The position numbers and the translations under genes were made by a program. From assembly GCF_003415655.1 (NCBI RefSeq), contig NZ_QRHC01000003.1:61472-125471 (forward strand): a stretch of 64,000 nucleotides of DNA, written 5' to 3'. The stretch comes from Vibrio maerlii (GTDB lineage: Bacteria > Pseudomonadota > Gammaproteobacteria > Enterobacterales > Vibrionaceae). Positions 27,599-36,317 of this stretch are shown here, piece by piece. Position 1 is the first letter of the stretch. Each line of letters begins with the position of its first letter. The notes under the pieces were generated by a model. The model did not search any database. It saw only the letters and a program-made list of their open reading frames with translations, and had not been told where the DNA came from.

Positions 27599-28849
27599 TT
27601 AACCTTGGTAACGCTTAAAGATAAGCGAGCCGTTCGTACCACCGAAGCCGAAAGAGTTACATAGTGCATATTCCATGTTTTCTACTTTACGCGCTGTATG
27701 TGGAACTAGGTCTACATCAATCTCTTCTTCTTGGTTGTCTAGGTTGATTGTAGGTGGAACCATTTGATCAACCAGTGACATCGCAGTGATGATTGCTTCA
27801 ACAGAACCTGCAGCACCTAAAAGATGCCCCGTCATCGACTTAGTCGAAGAAACAAGTACTTGCTTAGAGCCTTCTTCACCTAGTGCACGTTTGATGCCTT
27901 TAATTTCTGCAACGTCACCAGCAGGAGTTGATGTGCCGTGTGCGTTTACATAGCCAATCTGCTCACCGGTCAGGCCAGCGTCACGCATTGCTGCTTCCAT
28001 CGCTAGTGCGCCACCAGAACCATCGACACTTGGTGAAGTCATGTGGTAAGCGTCACCAGACATACCAAAGCCAACGAGCTCACAGTAAATCTTCGCACCA
28101 CGTGCTTTAGCGTGCTCGTACTCTTCCAGAACCATGATGCCTGCGCCATCGCCTAGAACAAAACCGTCGCGGTCTTTGTCCCATGGACGAGAGGCTTTTT
28201 GAGGCTCATCATTACGAGTAGATAGCGCTTTAGCCGCTCCAAAACCAGCCATACCAAGTGGCGTAGATGCTTTCTCCGCACCACCTGCAACCATTGCATC
28301 TGCATCACCGTATGCAATCATACGAGCAGCATGGCCAATATTGTGAAGACCAGTAGTACACGCTGTAGAGATAGCGATGTTTGGACCACGTAGACCTTTC
28401 ATAATAGACATGTGACCAGCAATCATGTTCACGATAGTAGACGGAACAAAGAAAGGGCTCACTTTACGAGGGCCTTTCTCAACAAGTGCTGAGTGGCCAG
28501 TCTCAATAAGATCTAATCCGCCAATACCAGAGCCGATCGCTACACCGATTCGTGCAGCATTCTCGTCTGAAACTTCTAGACCAGAATCGTTAAATGCTTG
28601 AATGCCTGCTGCGATACCGTATTGGATAAATAAATCCATTTTACGTGCATCTTTTTTAGACATGTACTCTTCGCAGTTGAAGTCTTTAACAAGACCTGCG
28701 AAACGAGTTGTAAAATTGGTTGTATCAAAGTGCTCGATATCAACGATACCACTTTGACCTTCTAGCAGGGCTTTCCAAGAAGACTCAACTGTGTTGCCCA
28801 CAGGCGACAACATACCCATACCAGTGACAACTACACGACGCTTGGACAC
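27599..28849 (-). CDS. fabF: Beta-ketoacyl-ACP synthase II
   Basis: 416 residues. The catalytic Cys is in STACTTG (about 160-166) and the two catalytic histidines are in [11 protein letters not shown] (about 300-310) and TGHLLGAAG (about 335-343); the closing GFGGTNGSL is also present. It elongates acyl-ACP with malonyl-ACP, notably 16:1 to 18:1. I chose the GTG at 28849, which gives the usual SKRRVVVTG start and sits 9 bases after GGAG. An ATG two codons earlier is only 3 bases from it. Confidence 0.95.
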   Translation of the reverse strand: MSKRRVVVTGMGMLSPVGNTVESSWKALLEGQSGIVDIEHFDTTNFTTRFAGLVKDFNCEEYMSKKDARKMDLFIQYGIAAGIQAFNDSGLEVSDENAARIGVAIGSGIGGLDLIETGHSALVEKGPRKVSPFFVPSTIVNMIAGHMSIMKGLRGPNIAISTACTTGLHNIGHAARMIAYGDADAMVAGGAEKASTPLGMAGFGAAKALSTRNDEPQKASRPWDKDRDGFVLGDGAGIMVLEEYEHAKARGAKIYCELVGFGMSGDAYHMTSPSVDGSGGALAMEAAMRDAGLTGEQIGYVNAHGTSTPAGDVAEIKGIKRALGEEGSKQVLVSSTKSMTGHLLGAAGSVEAIITAMSLVDQMVPPTINLDNQEEEIDVDLVPHTARKVENMEYALCNSFGFGGTNGSLIFKRYQG

Positions 28850-28959
28850 GATCATATTCTCCGGATTTGAAACTTTTGAGGGGGATTGGATGACTATTTA
28901 AAAATTCGTCTATCGGATAAAAAACTCAGGCGGTCAAGGTGACCGCCTGGGAGAGATAA

Positions 28960-29193
28960 TTACTGAGCGCTAGTTACGTAGTCGATAGCAGCTTGAACAG
29001 TAGTGATCTTCTCAGCTTCTTCGTCTGGAATCTCAGTATCGAATTCTTCTTCTAGAGCCATTACTAGCTCAACTGTGTCTAGTGAGTCAGCACCTAGATC
29101 GTCAACAAAAGAAGCTTCGTTCTTAACTTCTGCTTCGTCTACACCTAGCTGTTCAACAATGATTTTTTTTACGCGTTCTTCGAGGTTGCTCAT
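28960..29193 (-). CDS. acpP: Acyl carrier protein
   Basis: 77 residues, strongly acidic, with the phosphopantetheine-bearing serine in [11 protein letters not shown] (Ser37 counting Met). It carries acyl intermediates for the fab enzymes and PlsX. An AAGGAAAAG ribosome site precedes the ATG. A gap of about 280 bases separates it from fabG and probably holds its own promoter (TAAAAT-like -10 near 29302 on the minus strand), as is usual for this highly expressed gene. Confidence 0.97.
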   Translation of the reverse strand: MSNLEERVKKIIVEQLGVDEAEVKNEASFVDDLGADSLDTVELVMALEEEFDTEIPDEEAEKITTVQAAIDYVTSAQ

Positions 29194-29477
29194 TTTTTCT
29201 TTTCCTTTACAGATGTCGCTTAAATGCGATGATTCCGTAGTTTATTCAAACTATTAAAAGTTGCAAGGGGCTCCTTGCTGGTCAAACCACAATTTGCGCG
29301 ATTTTAACCGAAATTCAGTACATTTTTGACTGAAGTCATGCACAAATGTTGCGCATGTCGTATCTACAGCAGCAAGTTTAGCACAGATCCAAACGTTGCA
29401 AATGTATTTAACTTGCTGCGATCTGCCGTTAACACACAAAGTAGCCAACACAGCTACGCTGGCGTCAAACCAACAGA

Positions 29478-30215
29478 TTATACCATGTACATACCACCAT
29501 TAACGTGCAGTGTCTCACCAGTAATGTACGCAGCTTCTGGAGATGCTAAGAAAGCAACTGCTGATGCGATTTCACGCGGGTCACCTAGGCGGCCAGCTGG
29601 TACATTAGAAAGCGTTGCTGCGCGTTGTTCATCATTTAGTTCACGAGTCATATCCGTTTCGATAAAACCTGGTGCAACTGTGTTTACTGTTACGCCACGA
29701 GACGCAACTTCACGAGCCATAGATTTAGTGAAACCAATGACACCCGCTTTTGCTGCAGCGTAGTTTGCTTGACCTGCGTTACCCATAGTACCTACAACAG
29801 AACCTACATTGATGATGCGACCAGCGCGCTTCTTCATCATGCCACGCAGAACCGCTTTAGACATACGGAAGATTGGCGTTAGGTTGGTATCAATGATGTC
29901 ATCCCACTCGCTGTCTTTCATGCGCATAAGTAGGTTATCACGTGTGATACCAGCGTTGTTCACTAGAATATCAATCGCACCGAACTCGTCGTTGATTGTC
30001 TTTAGTGTAGCAGCGATAGAGTCTACGTCTGTAACGTTAAGTGCAAGGCCTTTACCGTGCTCACCCAGGTACTCACTAATTGCTGCAGCGCCATTCTCAG
30101 ATGTTGCTGTGCCAATTACCGTTGCGCCGCGTTCAACTAAAAGCTCTGCGATCGCACGACCAATACCACGGCTTGCGCCAGTTACTAGAGCAATTTTGCC
30201 CTCTAGATTCATCAT
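29478..30215 (-). CDS. fabG: 3-oxoacyl-ACP reductase
   Basis: 245 residues of the short-chain dehydrogenase family. The NADPH-binding motif is TGASRGIG (about 13-20), NNAG lies near 87-90, and the catalytic Ser/Tyr/Lys are in GSVVGTMG and NYAAAKAG (about 140-158). It reduces 3-oxoacyl-ACP to 3-hydroxyacyl-ACP. Two consecutive ATG codons are available; the first has the better spacing to AAGGA, while homologues usually start at the second. It follows fabD by 15 bases. Confidence 0.96.
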   Translation of the reverse strand: MMNLEGKIALVTGASRGIGRAIAELLVERGATVIGTATSENGAAAISEYLGEHGKGLALNVTDVDSIAATLKTINDEFGAIDILVNNAGITRDNLLMRMKDSEWDDIIDTNLTPIFRMSKAVLRGMMKKRAGRIINVGSVVGTMGNAGQANYAAAKAGVIGFTKSMAREVASRGVTVNTVAPGFIETDMTRELNDEQRAATLSNVPAGRLGDPREIASAVAFLASPEAAYITGETLHVNGGMYMV

Positions 30216-30230
30216 CTTATCAATCCTTCT

Positions 30231-31157
30231 TTACGATTTTACTGCATCTAGAGATGCAACATCATTAACTGCAGCCGCAGTTAGTGACTTAACGATACGT
30301 TTTGTTAGGCCTGTTAATACTTTACCAGGGCCAAGTTCTAGCAGTTTCTCAACGCCTTGCTCGCTCATTAGCTGCACGCCTTCAGTCCAACGAACTGGGC
30401 TGTATAGCTGACGAACCAATGCATCTTTGATCTTTGCAGGGTCTGTCTCTGCAATCACATCAACATTGTTGATAACAGGTAGCAACGGAGTGTTGAACTC
30501 AATGTTTTCTAGTGCAAGAGCCAGTTTATCTGCCGCAGGCTTCATTAATGCACAGTGAGACGGAACAGATACTGGTAGCGGAAGAGCGCGCTTAGCACCC
30601 GCTTCTTTACATAGTGCACCTGCACGCTCAACTGCATCTTTGTTACCAGCGATAACGACTTGACCAGGAGAGTTGAAGTTTACTGGAGAAACGACTTCAC
30701 CTTGTGCGGCTTCTTCACATGCTTTAGCAATTGCGTCATCAGCGAGACCGATGATTGCATACATCGCACCTACACCTGCAGGTACTGCTTCTTGCATTAG
30801 TTGACCACGTAGCGCAACAAGCTTGATTGCTTCTTTAAAGTCGATAACGCCAGCACATACTAGCGCAGAGTATTCACCAAGGCTGTGACCAGCAAGGTTA
30901 GCAGGTTGCTCAAGACCTTGTTCTTGCCACACACGCCAGATTGCTACAGATGAAGCAAGCAGTGCTGGTTGAGTACGGAATGTTTGGTTTAGATCTTCAG
31001 CAGGGCCGTTTTGAACTAGCGCCCATAGGTCGTAACCTAGAGCCTCTGATGCTTCAGCAAATGTTTGCTTAACCACATCGTACTGTTCGCCAAGATCAGC
31101 AAGCATACCAACAACTTGAGAACCTTGACCTGGGAATACAATCGCAAAATTGCTCAT
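30231..31157 (-). CDS. fabD: Malonyl-CoA-ACP transacylase
   Basis: 308 residues. GQGSQ lies near the N-terminus (10-14), the nucleophile Ser92 in GHSLG, and the catalytic His in VPSHCALM (about 200-207). It loads malonyl groups from CoA onto ACP. Its place between fabH and fabG matches the canonical cluster. Confidence 0.96.
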   Translation of the reverse strand: MSNFAIVFPGQGSQVVGMLADLGEQYDVVKQTFAEASEALGYDLWALVQNGPAEDLNQTFRTQPALLASSVAIWRVWQEQGLEQPANLAGHSLGEYSALVCAGVIDFKEAIKLVALRGQLMQEAVPAGVGAMYAIIGLADDAIAKACEEAAQGEVVSPVNFNSPGQVVIAGNKDAVERAGALCKEAGAKRALPLPVSVPSHCALMKPAADKLALALENIEFNTPLLPVINNVDVIAETDPAKIKDALVRQLYSPVRWTEGVQLMSEQGVEKLLELGPGKVLTGLTKRIVKSLTAAAVNDVASLDAVKS

Positions 31158-31230
31158 TGTTTTACGTCCTTAAAACTTTCAAAAACAAATTAGGTTCCAA
31201 CATGTTCTCTACATATTAGAACCCTAAATC

Positions 31231-32211
31231 CTAAAACTTAACTAGGGCACTGCCCCAAGTAAATCCGCCGCCAAACGCTTCTAGAAGCAGAGTTTGACCA
31301 CGTTTAATTCGACCGTCGCGTACCGCTTCATCCAAGGCTGTTGGAACGGTTGCCGCTGAGGTATTGCCATGCTTATCAAGGGTAACCACCACTTGATCCA
31401 TAGACATAGAGAGTTTCTTCGCTGTCGCAGAAATAATGCGCAGGTTTGCTTGGTGTGGAACAAGCCAATCAAGCTCTGACTTGTCCATATCGTTCTCCTT
31501 TAGTGTTTCTTTTACTAAACGAGACAACTGAGTTACTGCAACCTTGAATACTTCGTTACCAGCCATGTGTAGCCAGCTATTAATATCATCGCTGTGCTCG
31601 AAATTGCCCGGCATTTCATCACGACGATTAGGGAACTTAAGACTCAGAAGCTCACCAAAGCGGCCGTCAGCATTAATCGTTGTAGAAAGGATACCAGGCT
31701 CCTTACTTGCTCCCACGATAACAGCACCCGCAGCATCACCGAATAGAATGATGGTTGAGCGATCAGTTGGATCACAAGTCTTTGACAGTGCGTCGGCACC
31801 AATCACAAGAATGTTCTTGCAGTGACCTGTCTTAATGTATTGGTCTGCAACAGATAGTGCATAGACAAAGCCTGAACATGCTGCTGCCATGTCAAATGCT
31901 GGACAGTGTTTAATGCCTAGAAGTGCTTGGACTTGGCAAGCTGACGATGGAAAAGCGTGAGAACCACTGGTTGTCGCAACAAGAATCATGTCGATATCGT
32001 TCTTATCGATACCTGCCATTTCAATGGCTTTTTTCGCAGCTTCATAACCCATATCCGCTACAGTTTCATTCTCTGCAGAGATACGACGTTCTTTGATGCC
32101 AGTTCTTGTTACGATCCATTCGTCGCTCGTATCTACCATTTTCTCTAGGTCTGCGTTCGAACGCACCTGAGACGGCAGGTAGCTGCCTGTACCTAAAATT
32201 TTGCTATACAT
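31231..32211 (-). CDS. fabH: Beta-ketoacyl-ACP synthase III
   Basis: 326 residues. Catalytic Cys112 is in AAACSGF, His in VPHQANLR (about 252-259) and Asn in KHGNTSAA (about 283-290). It starts fatty-acid synthesis by condensing acetyl-CoA with malonyl-ACP. It is about 9 residues longer than E. coli FabH, the extra lying in a loop near 195-215 ([20 protein letters not shown]). It is 8 bases downstream of plsX. Confidence 0.95.
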   Translation of the reverse strand: MYSKILGTGSYLPSQVRSNADLEKMVDTSDEWIVTRTGIKERRISAENETVADMGYEAAKKAIEMAGIDKNDIDMILVATTSGSHAFPSSACQVQALLGIKHCPAFDMAAACSGFVYALSVADQYIKTGHCKNILVIGADALSKTCDPTDRSTIILFGDAAGAVIVGASKEPGILSTTINADGRFGELLSLKFPNRRDEMPGNFEHSDDINSWLHMAGNEVFKVAVTQLSRLVKETLKENDMDKSELDWLVPHQANLRIISATAKKLSMSMDQVVVTLDKHGNTSAATVPTALDEAVRDGRIKRGQTLLLEAFGGGFTWGSALVKF

Positions 32212-32219
32212 GAAGACTG

Positions 32220-33257
32220 TTAATGCCTCTCTTGGGGTTGCTGATCGAGCAGAACCGCTTCCAAACGATCGCTTATGCGGCTTGGGACTTGTCGCTTGAC
32301 CTCATGTACTGCCTCTCCAATAGCATTGAAAACTGCAGTAACATCGGCACTTCCGTGACTTTTAATGACAATGCCGCGCAATCCTAGCAAACTTGCACCG
32401 TTATACTGGTCGGGGTTCAATGTTTTTAGTTCTTTAAATAGCTCAGAAAATAATTTTCTTGCAATCCAGCCCTTTACCGAAGATGCCATCATATGCTTTC
32501 TCAACTTCTCGATAAAGATCTGAGCTGTCCCTTCGCAGCTTTTTAAGGCGACATTGCCGACAAATCCATCACATACGACGACATCTGCAACATCTTGGAG
32601 GATCTGATTCCCTTCAATATAGCCAATATAGTGGATTGAAGGAGTATTAATTAGCATCTCTGCGCAACGCTTGACGAGGTCGTTACCTTTAATTTCTTCT
32701 TCACCAATGTTGAGAATGGCGACTCTTGGCTGTCGACCTAAATGCTGCTCAACAAGGGATGCACCCATAACAGCGAACTGAAAAAGAGAATCGGCGTCGC
32801 TAGATACATTCGCTCCGAGATCCAGCATCCAGGTTTTACCACCAGAAATAGTCGGTAAGGCGGATACAAGGGCTGGGCGCTCTAGACCGGGAAGAAGTTT
32901 AAGTCTGAAACGTGACAAAGCCATTAAGGCGCCGGTATTACCACCGCTAACACAGGCATCTGCAGATTGCTCTGCGACAAGATCAATAGCTCGACGCATC
33001 GATGTGCCGTTGCTTTTTCTAAGGGCTAATGAAGGCTTTTCGTTATTCGATATGACAGAGTCACAATGCTCAATGACTAAGCGAGGATGAGATGAAATAC
33101 CAAGCTTGGATAGCTCGGTGGTAATCACTGACTGATTACCCGTGATTATGACTTTTAGCTCTGGGAAATGTGACAATGCCTGCACGACGGCAGGCACTGT
33201 TACGCGTGGACCGAAGTCCCCGCCCATTGCATCAAGTGCAACGGTTATATTTTGCAA
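32220..33257 (-). CDS. plsX: Phosphate acyltransferase PlsX
   Basis: 345 residues. The family start is [11 protein letters not shown] (about 7-17), with [17 protein letters not shown] and VCDGFVGN further on. It makes acyl-phosphate from acyl-ACP for phospholipid synthesis at the inner membrane face. The start appears to be a TTG with AAGG 7 bases upstream; no ATG fits the homologous N-terminus. It lies between rpmF and fabH, as in E. coli. Confidence 0.94.
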   Translation of the reverse strand: MQNITVALDAMGGDFGPRVTVPAVVQALSHFPELKVIITGNQSVITTELSKLGISSHPRLVIEHCDSVISNNEKPSLALRKSNGTSMRRAIDLVAEQSADACVSGGNTGALMALSRFRLKLLPGLERPALVSALPTISGGKTWMLDLGANVSSDADSLFQFAVMGASLVEQHLGRQPRVAILNIGEEEIKGNDLVKRCAEMLINTPSIHYIGYIEGNQILQDVADVVVCDGFVGNVALKSCEGTAQIFIEKLRKHMMASSVKGWIARKLFSELFKELKTLNPDQYNGASLLGLRGIVIKSHGSADVTAVFNAIGEAVHEVKRQVPSRISDRLEAVLLDQQPQERH

Positions 33258-33266
33258 AGGTCAACC

Positions 33267-33437
33267 TTACTTGTTGATAACCTTTTTACCGCGGTAGTAA
33301 CCTTCGGCAGTCACGTTGTGACGTAGGTGAGTTTCACCTGAAGTTGCGTCTACAGATAGTGCAGCTGTAGTTAGCGCATCGTGTGAACGACGCATGCCAC
33401 GCATTGAACGTGATTTCTTGCTCTTTTGTACGGCCAT
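33267..33437 (-). CDS. rpmF: 50S ribosomal protein L32
   Basis: A 56-residue basic protein beginning [20 protein letters not shown] and ending KKVINK, matching bacterial L32 in length and sequence. It follows yceD by 34 bases and precedes plsX by 9 bases, the standard yceD-rpmF-plsX order that links ribosome and membrane-lipid synthesis. Confidence 0.97.
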   Translation of the reverse strand: MAVQKSKKSRSMRGMRRSHDALTTAALSVDATSGETHLRHNVTAEGYYRGKKVINK

Positions 33438-33471
33438 TGACCCTACTCCTATGTTAGGGCTTAAAGATCTA

Positions 33472-33996
33472 TTATTTCTTCAAGCTTTTTAAAACATCGA
33501 ATGGATTTGGTTTATCTTCCACAATCTCTTCTGGAATTTCGCCAAACACCAAATTGTCTGATTTTACGCTACATTCTGATTCATCATGCATTGCTACTTG
33601 AGGCAAACTTAGAATGAACTCGTCTTCAACTAACTGTATTAAGTCGACTTCACCGTACTCGTTCAGATCTACCAAATCGTACTCTTCCGGTGCATCCTCT
33701 TCACTTTTCTCACTGTAGTAAGGAGTATAAGTAAATTGGACTTCGCATTCATGTGCGAAAACTTCATTACAGCGTTGACACTCTAAACCGACTTCGATGT
33801 TAGCTTTACCAGAGATAACAACGAGTCGCTGTTCATCAAGCCCAAATGACAATGAGACTTCAGCGTCGCGTTTCACGCTTTCAACAGATTCAAACAAACG
33901 CTTAAACAGACTGACTTGGATGATGCCATCGTAATCAAGTCTCTTTTGAGCAGTTTTTGCTGGATCCACTGCGCGTGGAATTTTTACCTTTTGCAT
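33472..33996 (-). CDS. yceD: YceD/DUF177 family protein (large ribosomal subunit accumulation factor)
   Basis: 174 residues, acidic, with the family CxxC region [16 protein letters not shown] (about 73-88). Homologues are needed for normal 23S rRNA/large-subunit accumulation. It is co-directional with rpmF immediately downstream. A start ATG at 33996 fits homologues. The gene is divergent from maf with about 140 bases between. Confidence 0.9.
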   Translation of the reverse strand: MQKVKIPRAVDPAKTAQKRLDYDGIIQVSLFKRLFESVESVKRDAEVSLSFGLDEQRLVVISGKANIEVGLECQRCNEVFAHECEVQFTYTPYYSEKSEEDAPEEYDLVDLNEYGEVDLIQLVEDEFILSLPQVAMHDESECSVKSDNLVFGEIPEEIVEDKPNPFDVLKSLKK

Positions 33997-34137
33997 AGGG
34001 CGCGAATCTTATCTTTCTATTACCGTTTAGTCAAAGGAAAAGGGAAAAAACTTGTAGATTTTTTCCCTAGTGTTTGTTCTTACCAATTAGGGGCTATAAA
34101 CTCAGGTTTATTATGCGCTAACTGATGATAAAACCAA

Positions 34138-34728
34138 ATGAAAAATGCTAAGTCGCCGCAACTTGTTCTAGCCTCAACCTCCCCTTTTCGCCAAGCATTA
34201 CTAGGCAAATTAGAGCTGCCTTTTATTGCAATAGCACCAGATTGTGATGAAACACCATTAGTGAACGAAACTGCTATCGAACTGGTTGAGCGTCTTGCTA
34301 TTGGGAAGGCAACTTCTTGCCAATTAGACTCCCCTTCCTTAGTTATAGGTTCAGACCAGGTTTGCGTCATCGACGACAGAATCATAGGGAAACCACTCAC
34401 ACGTGAAAAAGCAATTGAACAGTTAAAAGCTCAAAGTGGCCGCTCAATAACCTTTTATACAGGTTTAGCGTTGTACAACTCACAATCCGAGAGCATTACC
34501 AGCAAAGTCGATACCTTCACCGTTCATTTTAGAACCCTTAGCCAACGCGTAATAGAAAGCTACGTAGATAAAGAAGAGCCATTTTGGTGTGCCGGCAGCT
34601 TTAAAAGCGAGGGGCTGGGTATTGTGTTGTTTGAAAAACTAGAGGGGAAAGATCCGAATACTTTAGTTGGTTTGCCGCTAATTGATTTAGTGGATATGTT
34701 GGAGGAGCAGGGTTTTAGTGTGCTTTAA
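34138..34728 (+). CDS. Maf family nucleotide pyrophosphatase (YceF-type, m7GTP)
   Basis: A 196-residue house-cleaning enzyme. The Maf signature is LASTSPFRQALL (about 10-21), GSDQVC lies near 71-76 and GKPLTREKAIEQL near 83-95. The E. coli YceF branch hydrolyses 7-methyl-GTP, and its synteny next to rluC and yceD is the same. It acts in the cytoplasm, removing modified nucleotides. The gene is convergent with rluC; an imperfect inverted repeat separates them. Confidence 0.9.
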   Translation: MKNAKSPQLVLASTSPFRQALLGKLELPFIAIAPDCDETPLVNETAIELVERLAIGKATSCQLDSPSLVIGSDQVCVIDDRIIGKPLTREKAIEQLKAQSGRSITFYTGLALYNSQSESITSKVDTFTVHFRTLSQRVIESYVDKEEPFWCAGSFKSEGLGIVLFEKLEGKDPNTLVGLPLIDLVDMLEEQGFSVL

Positions 34729-34739
34729 AGAGAGAAGAC

Positions 34740-34792
34740 AGTTCCTAGTCTCTAGTTCCTAGAAAGGAGTTAGGACTAGGAACTAGGAACTC
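34740..34792. terminator. Long inverted repeat between maf and rluC (probable bidirectional terminator)
   Basis: Arms beginning AGTTCCTAGT and ending ACTAGGAACT form a hairpin of about 18-20 bp with a two-base mismatch. Each arm is itself built from repeated CTAGGAA/TTCCTAG units, so several registers are possible. It fills the convergent gap. Confidence 0.7.
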
Positions 34793-35734
34793 TTATTTCC
34801 TCAATCCCGCCAACGCCTTCTCCAGCTTAGGTTCCATTGGAGCGTTGAACTCTACCCACTCTTCGTTCTTAGGGTGAACAAAGCGGATGTTTGCTGCGTG
34901 CAAGAACAAGCGGTCTAGGCCTACTTTTCCTGTGTAGGCATCAAAACGGCGGTCGCCATAACGGTCGTCCCATGCAATTGGGTGTCCTGTGTATTGAGTA
35001 TGAACACGGATCTGGTGTGTGCGACCAGTAATCGGGCTAGCCTGGATTAACGTAGCGTTCTCGAACTTTTCGATGACCTTAAAGCGAGTTTCCGACGGTT
35101 TGCCTTTAGGATTCACTCGAACAATGCTGTTCACTTCATTTTTAAGCAAAGGTGCATTCACTACCTTGCAGCTGTTTTTCCACTGACCCATGACCAATGC
35201 AAAGTAAAACTTCTTCACCGTCTTCTCACGAAATTGCGCTTGCAGGTGACGTAATGCAGAACGTTTCTTAGCAACTAGCAGAATGCCAGATGTATCTCGG
35301 TCGATTCGGTGGACTAGCTCAAGGAAGCGAGCATCAGGACGAAGTGCTCGAAGTGCCTCAATTGCTCCAAACTTCAGTCCACTACCACCATGAACCGCAG
35401 TACCAGATGGTTTGTTCAATACAATAACGTGATCATCTTCGAACAAGATTTGAGATTCGAGTTCTGCAACCTTATTTAGTTTAGTGCTGATCACAGGGGC
35501 ATCGTCTTTTACTTCCATCGTTACCGGTGGGATTCGGACAATATCGCCAGCTTTTAGTTTGTATTCTGCCTTGATGCGCTTTTTATTTACGCGCACTTCA
35601 CCCTTGCGCACAATTCGATAGACCATACTCTTTGGTATGTCTTTCAATTGGTTGCGCAAGAAGTTATCGATTCGTTGACCGGCCATATCATCGTCAATAT
35701 CGACGAACTGGACTTTAGTTTTAATTTCGCTCAT
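34793..35734 (-). CDS. rluC: 23S rRNA pseudouridine synthase RluC
   Basis: 313 residues. An S4 RNA-binding domain (about 17-75) is followed by the RluA-type catalytic domain with HRIDRDTSG (about 139-147), whose Asp is the nucleophile, and TGRTHQIRVH (about 222-231). It makes pseudouridines at 955, 2504 and 2580 (E. coli numbering) in 23S rRNA. It is divergent from rne across a 580-base region, as in E. coli. Confidence 0.94.
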   Translation of the reverse strand: MSEIKTKVQFVDIDDDMAGQRIDNFLRNQLKDIPKSMVYRIVRKGEVRVNKKRIKAEYKLKAGDIVRIPPVTMEVKDDAPVISTKLNKVAELESQILFEDDHVIVLNKPSGTAVHGGSGLKFGAIEALRALRPDARFLELVHRIDRDTSGILLVAKKRSALRHLQAQFREKTVKKFYFALVMGQWKNSCKVVNAPLLKNEVNSIVRVNPKGKPSETRFKVIEKFENATLIQASPITGRTHQIRVHTQYTGHPIAWDDRYGDRRFDAYTGKVGLDRLFLHAANIRFVHPKNEEWVEFNAPMEPKLEKALAGLRK

Positions 35735-36049
35735 GGCGTTATTGTAACATCGCTTTTTTTATTAAGAAAACCTAGCGCATTTATTCACGAATTTAAGGTA
35801 AATTCATTTCACCTAACTCTTTCGGGTGCACTTTGTTGAGAAAAAACGCATTTCAACAAACAAAGAACAAAAAAACACCGACAAGTCAGTGAGATACCAG
35901 TTCAAAAAACTAATTGTTATGAATTTTTTACACCGAACAATGCAAAGCAGATTGCTGATATTTCTTGGCACTGCTATAGTTCACACCTGCAATACGTAAT
36001 CTGGTTACCTTTTACACAAACCAAGGAAGTTTATTGCGAGATAATGAGT

Positions 36050-36290
36050 AGATTACTTTATTTTTCAGTGCAGCAGCTGGCGTAAGACACATGAAATTGA
36101 AGTCACCCTATCGCTCTACTCAACGGATACTCATGTCGGAGTATTTAACCGCCACAGTTTGCGGATCACTGCGTGAAACTGCGCTAGTGATGACTAGAAG
36201 TGCCCCAGAGCATCCCTTCCAGCCGTGAGGCTGCACCGAATAGCCATGGGATCTGGCACCATGAGTACCGACACAAAGCGATAGGAAATA
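36050..36290 (+). promoter_or_regulatory. rne 5' untranslated regulatory element (rne5-like)
   Basis: The rluC-rne gap (35735-36317) holds no gene. Its rne-proximal half folds extensively. CCTATCGCT (36107-36115) pairs with AGCGATAGG (36277-36285), closing a multibranched domain. Inside are GATACTC/GAGTAT, CCGC/GCGG, ATCACT/AGTGAT, CAGCC/GGCTG and GCATCCC/GGGAT pairings. In E. coli the rne 5' UTR is bound and cleaved by RNase E for autoregulation, and the position here is equivalent. The upstream half (35735-36050) is AT-rich and probably carries promoters. Confidence 0.75.
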
Positions 36291-36317
36291 AAAGAAAATA
36301 CAACGAGAATTTCAACA

